Positions 6,786-10,076 of a stretch of 10,076 bases of DNA are shown here, one piece after another. Every line of letters begins with the position of its first letter. Within the stretch, counting starts at the first letter, position 1. This stretch comes from Thiodiazotropha sp037382205 (GTDB lineage Bacteria; Pseudomonadota; Gammaproteobacteria; Chromatiales; Chromatiaceae). The stretch is taken from NCBI GenBank assembly GCA_037382205.1, contig JARRQD010000215.1, forward strand, positions 1 through 10,076, in the 5' to 3' direction. The position numbers and the translations under genes are program-made. The notes under the pieces were generated by a model. That model saw only the letters and a program-made list of their open reading frames with translations, was not told the origin of the DNA and did not search any database.

Positions 6786-9770
6786 TCAACTGCCATTGAA
6801 TTTTTTGAGTAACGCCAGCGCAGCATCGGCATTCACCGGTGGGCTGAACAGTGTGCCCTGGATCTCATGGCAATCATATTGTTGCAGAAACTGCTGCTGA
6901 GCTTCGGTCTCAACTCCTTCAGCTATTATCCTTAGCTCCAGGCTTTTCGCCAATGAGATAATCGCTGACACGATCGTTTGAGTCTGTTTATTGGGGAGTG
7001 TGTTGTTGAGAAAATCCCGATCCAGTTTAATGCTGTTAATGGGTAGATTTTGCAGATAGTTCAGGGAGGAGAAGCCTTTACCAAAATCGTCCAAGGCAAA
7101 GTTGATTCCTGCCTTATGCAGTTCCTGCATCACGTCATTGCTGTGTTCGAAGTTTTTGATCAGGGTGCTTTCGGTAATCTCCAGCTCCACAAGGGAGGGT
7201 GAAATCTTGCGTTTTGTGCAAACGCTTAAAAACTTATCGGCCAGGTTCGCATCTCGCAGTTGTACTGCGGAGAGATTGACCCCCAGCTTCAGGTCGCTGA
7301 ATCCCTTTTTGTGCCAGCGTCGTAAATCTGCACAGGCTTTTTTAAATACCCAGAATCCCAGCTTGTTAATCAGTCCGGTGTGCTCTGCAATTGGAATGAA
7401 TTCATCTGGAGGGATATAGCCAACCTTTGGGTGTGGCCAGCGGGCGAGTGCTTCCATGCTGATAATTCGACCAGTTTGGAGACTGAACGTGGGTTGGTAG
7501 ACCAGTTCGAACTGTTGCTGGTAGATCGCTTTGGTAAGTTGGGTCTCAAGCCATATGCTGTGAAACGCCTTGCGATTAATCTCCCTGGAAAAGAAACGTA
7601 TGTGGTTACTGCCCGGCTCGTCTTTTGCGGTGCGTCTTGCTGTGGCTGCCTTCTGCAGCAACTCATTTGGAGTTTCATCATCATGGGGGTATATCGCAAC
7701 ACCCATGCTGAAAGTAATAAACAGCTCCTGGTCATCGATGAACATGGGTTTTTTTAAATGGCTGAGAATTCGGTGGGCAACCCAGGTCACCGATTTAACT
7801 TCATCCACATCGTTGAGAAGCAGGGCAAACTCATCCTTGTTGATCCGCGAAATATTTGGCGAGTCGTATTCAAAATGTTCATCTACAACCGCGATGGTAT
7901 CGGTTTTGCGCAGGGATTCCACAAGACGCTCTGCAGTCAGTTTCAGAATCTGATCACCGGTTGTGATGCCCAAAGCCTCGTTGATACGTGAAAAGCTGTC
8001 AATATCAACGGAGATAATCGCCGTTAGTTTATGGTTGCGCTCACTACGAGCAAGCTCCTGGCTGATGCGATCATTGAAAATATACCGATTTGGTAGTCCG
8101 GTGAGTTCATCTTTGCCCTGTCGCCGAATCATCTCCTGACGGTTGAATTCGAGCTCTGACTCAAGATGCCCTACGATATCCTCCAGGCGTAATATTTCAC
8201 TATGCAGATGACGTTCCACCTCCGACATCTCTTTCCATTCGGAGTCGGAGATCAAGCGGGAATCGTTCTTTGTCTCTCTGGCCGCATTGTGCCTCAGTTC
8301 CGCTGTCCAGTTGATGATACAGTTACGCCCCTGTTGTTTGGCCTCATACAGGGCGCAGTCTGCATTGTTGATCAGCAACATGGAGTCCTCAACATTCGCT
8401 TCTAGGCCCGCCATGCCGATACTGGTGGTGACAGTTTGCGGATTGGTAAACAGGGAGTGGCATTTTTGCTGGATATCCATGCGCAGTCGTTCAGCAATGG
8501 AGCGTGCTTCATCCATCGAAGCATTTGGCAGTACGATCGCGAATTCATCTCCTCCATAGCGGCCAACAACATCTTCAGGTCTTGAATTGCTGCTGAGTAT
8601 TTCTGAGACATACTTGATGACTTTGTCTCCGTTGGCGTGCCCATAGTGGTCATTGATAAACTTGAAGCGATCGATGTCTACCATGATGAAGACCAATGAT
8701 CTGTCTAGCGCCTTTGCCTCTTTGAACAGTTGATCGAATTTTTTAAAGAAGGCGCGTCGGTTCAAACAACCGGTCAACGAGTCGCGGGTTGCAAGAAATT
8801 CGAGCTCAACGGTTTTGTTGCGCAGTGCTTTCTCTGAGTTGCGCAGTTTCAGCAACGCGGACTTGAGTTGTCGATACTGCTTCTCAAGTTCCGTCATGTC
8901 ATCAAAGGTGGCTAATACACCACGGATCTGACCGTTGTTATCAAAGATCGGCGCACTGTTGACAGAAAAGGTCTTATCGCTACTCTCTTTCGAGGAGAGC
9001 CGTATCGGGACACCGGTCACACGCTGGCAATTGTTGAGGCTGATATGCCAGGGGAGCTTCTCGGTTCTGTCTGTGCCCTCTCTGCGTCTCCAGGGCAGGG
9101 CATCGGCGCTGCTATCCAGCAGGGTTTTAAAGTTTTCACCGATTTTGTGGCAAAAGGATTCGTTTGCCAGAATGATTCGATGACGGTGGTCGAGTATCAG
9201 TAGCCCTTCAGAAAGCGCATTGAAGGCAGCTCTGACTCGCTCTGGTATGATGTTTGTTGAATTTAATCCTAGTTTATTATTTGCACTGAACAGCTGATAG
9301 ATGATTGCTAGGGTTAGTATTGACCACAGGCTGATAATGGTGATTTCGATTGTCGACCACTGAGACTCAGCAGACGATTCAATATAGCGCATCGACAAGC
9401 TGCCGACTAAGTTGTTGCCGGAGCCAATCGGCACTCGAAGCTGCTCTTGCGGTGTCTGTTGGAAGTTGTCTGCTTGCGGTGAAACCGCCCTCGTCTTCTC
9501 GCCATAAAGTGTCTCAATTTGCAGAGAGATTAGAGACGGGTTATTGGCGATTCCATCGGTCAGCAGAGCCAATGACGTTGTCGGGTCTTCTTCAGCGAGC
9601 AGAGGCTGGAGTTGTTTCGCCAGGCGATGAGCGTATGTCTGTAGCTTTTTGCTATGTTGGATTTCACTCGTAGCAAAGAACCCTGACATCTCTGCAATGG
9701 TCAGCAACAACAGACCTATCATCAACGCTGTGATGGAAAATTTAGCGAGGAAATGAGAGTGTTCGGGCAT
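6786..9770 (-). CDS. Membrane c-di-GMP signalling protein: TM-sensor-TM-PAS-GGDEF-degenerate GGDEF-EAL
   Basis: A 994-residue inner-membrane protein. A first hydrophobic segment (about 14-33), a periplasmic stretch of about 100 residues and a second segment (about 142-162) form the sensor part. Then come a PAS domain (about 180-295), a short coiled linker (295-325), GGDEF 1 (about 326-487), a charged helical linker (505-550), GGDEF 2 (about 552-727) and EAL (about 735-990). GGDEF 1 looks active: DIDRFK (365-370), RYGGDEF (404-410) and an inhibitory RxxD site, R397-D400, five residues ahead. GGDEF 2 has NKDEF (644-648) in place of GGDEF and about 11 extra residues before it, so it is probably not a cyclase. 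EAL keeps its catalytic set: EALAR (773-777), N832, E864, D894-D895, K915, E951, Q971. Loop 6 reads DDFGKGFSSL instead of the common DDFGTGYSSL. It likely makes and/or degrades c-di-GMP; the signal is unknown. The ATG has no clear Shine-Dalgarno. Its stop is 11 bp from the bioD stop. Confidence 0.93.
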   Translation of the reverse strand: MPEHSHFLAKFSITALMIGLLLLTIAEMSGFFATSEIQHSKKLQTYAHRLAKQLQPLLAEEDPTTSLALLTDGIANNPSLISLQIETLYGEKTRAVSPQADNFQQTPQEQLRVPIGSGNNLVGSLSMRYIESSAESQWSTIEITIISLWSILTLAIIYQLFSANNKLGLNSTNIIPERVRAAFNALSEGLLILDHRHRIILANESFCHKIGENFKTLLDSSADALPWRRREGTDRTEKLPWHISLNNCQRVTGVPIRLSSKESSDKTFSVNSAPIFDNNGQIRGVLATFDDMTELEKQYRQLKSALLKLRNSEKALRNKTVELEFLATRDSLTGCLNRRAFFKKFDQLFKEAKALDRSLVFIMVDIDRFKFINDHYGHANGDKVIKYVSEILSSNSRPEDVVGRYGGDEFAIVLPNASMDEARSIAERLRMDIQQKCHSLFTNPQTVTTSIGMAGLEANVEDSMLLINNADCALYEAKQQGRNCIINWTAELRHNAARETKNDSRLISDSEWKEMSEVERHLHSEILRLEDIVGHLESELEFNRQEMIRRQGKDELTGLPNRYIFNDRISQELARSERNHKLTAIISVDIDSFSRINEALGITTGDQILKLTAERLVESLRKTDTIAVVDEHFEYDSPNISRINKDEFALLLNDVDEVKSVTWVAHRILSHLKKPMFIDDQELFITFSMGVAIYPHDDETPNELLQKAATARRTAKDEPGSNHIRFFSREINRKAFHSIWLETQLTKAIYQQQFELVYQPTFSLQTGRIISMEALARWPHPKVGYIPPDEFIPIAEHTGLINKLGFWVFKKACADLRRWHKKGFSDLKLGVNLSAVQLRDANLADKFLSVCTKRKISPSLVELEITESTLIKNFEHSNDVMQELHKAGINFALDDFGKGFSSLNYLQNLPINSIKLDRDFLNNTLPNKQTQTIVSAIISLAKSLELRIIAEGVETEAQQQFLQQYDCHEIQGTLFSPPVNADAALALLKKFNGS

Positions 9771-9797
9771 AAGGCTTAAGCGGATCCATGCTCTGAA

Positions 9798-9825
9798 ATC
9801 ATATACATCAGAAATTGATAAGCAA
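9798..9825 (-). promoter_or_regulatory. Candidate promoter of the GGDEF/EAL gene
   Basis: On the minus strand TTGCTT (complement of 9820-9825) and TATGAT (complement of 9798-9803, 5 of 6 to the -10 consensus) are 16 bases apart. Transcription would start near 9791, about 20 nt before the ATG. The -35 lies within one arm of an inverted repeat. Confidence 0.4.
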
Positions 9826-9876
9826 GCTAGTGTTTGGTGTAGAAGGTTACCTTAGGCTGCTCTATAAAGCTTGCTT
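9820..9876. repeat. 9-bp inverted repeat overlapping the promoter of the GGDEF/EAL gene
   Basis: AAGCAAGCT (9820-9828) and AGCTTGCTT (9868-9876) are perfect inverted copies 39 bases apart. The spacer holds a further small symmetric unit, AAGGT-T-ACCTT (9844-9854). The proximal arm covers the candidate -35. This could be a regulator binding pair or an RNA hairpin; it may also be chance. Confidence 0.35.
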
Positions 9877-10076
9877 CAAATGTAAAATCTCTATCTGCCA
9901 TTGTATCCTCATTTATCCAATATCCTGGAAATCCTACCCAAATCGATTTTCCTTGGGCCAATCATGCGCATCTGTAACCCATTTCTTCAAGTCTGATGGG
10001 GTTTAAAAGGGGGGTGATCTGTACTGATTCTAAAGCAGTCTTCACCTAACTAGTGTGGTGCTTCATACAAATTGAC
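9877..10076. other. Gene-free tail of the window
   Basis: With the preceding 106 bases this completes a 306-bp stretch beyond the start of the GGDEF/EAL gene. I see no convincing coding region, RNA gene or terminator in this part. A short plus-strand open frame (9815-10006) has no recognisable protein and no ribosome binding site. TTGAC at the extreme end (10072-10076) could be the -35 of a gene starting outside the window. Confidence 0.5.

Noticed and set aside
9815..10006. Short plus-strand gene of 63 residues
   Set aside because: No ribosome binding site, no recognisable family, and it overlaps the candidate promoter of the opposite gene.
10040..10076. End of an insertion sequence at the window edge (ACTAGTGTGGTGCTTC region)
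   Set aside because: No matching inverted copy or target duplication is visible within the window.
1..10076. CRISPR array, tRNA, rRNA, prophage, toxin-antitoxin or defence genes
   Set aside because: No regularly spaced repeats, cloverleaf or matching protein families were seen on either strand.

Overview
The window looks like ordinary chromosomal DNA of a gammaproteobacterium. The evidence is a complete bioB-bioF-bioH-bioC-bioD operon with a divergent comF-type gene at its head, an arrangement familiar from Pseudomonas-like and related gammaproteobacteria. An HDOD protein and a large membrane c-di-GMP enzyme flank it. Base composition looks moderate (roughly 50-55% GC by eye). A free-living or symbiotic sulfur-oxidiser or other environmental lineage is plausible, but the sequence does not settle this. 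A run of four N at 3702-3705 shows the window comes from a draft assembly.

Layout. A minus-strand HDOD-domain gene occupies 6-863. A 355-bp gene-free stretch follows, and about half of it is a fold-back element (914-1083) with 32-bp terminal inverted repeats and the look of a MITE. The comF-family gene (1219-1932, minus) comes next. The 313 bp between the chosen comF start and bioB contain a candidate BirA operator (2142-2174) overlapping a candidate bioB promoter. The biotin operon reads rightward: bioB 2246-3256, bioF 3298-4439 (interrupted only by the N gap), bioH 4436-5206, bioC 5203-6078 and bioD 6085-6774. The gene order and the ATGA and GTGA overlaps suggest one transcript with translational coupling from bioF to bioC. 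Convergent to it, 11 bp away, is a 994-residue membrane protein with PAS, GGDEF, degenerate GGDEF and EAL domains (6786-9770, minus). Its candidate promoter lies in the last 300 bp, which hold no convincing gene.

How the genes work together. BioC methylates malonyl-ACP to start a disguised fatty-acid synthesis, and BioH removes the methyl group from pimeloyl-ACP methyl ester. BioF then makes KAPA, BioD makes dethiobiotin from DAPA, and BioB inserts sulfur. The only step of the KAPA-to-biotin route missing here is BioA (KAPA to DAPA), which is probably encoded elsewhere. HDOD and GGDEF/EAL proteins are signalling components with no visible link to biotin.

I found no undescribed multi-gene system. 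The items most worth a second look are the fold-back element, the putative BirA site, the second GGDEF domain with its insertion, and an inverted repeat over the promoter of the c-di-GMP gene.
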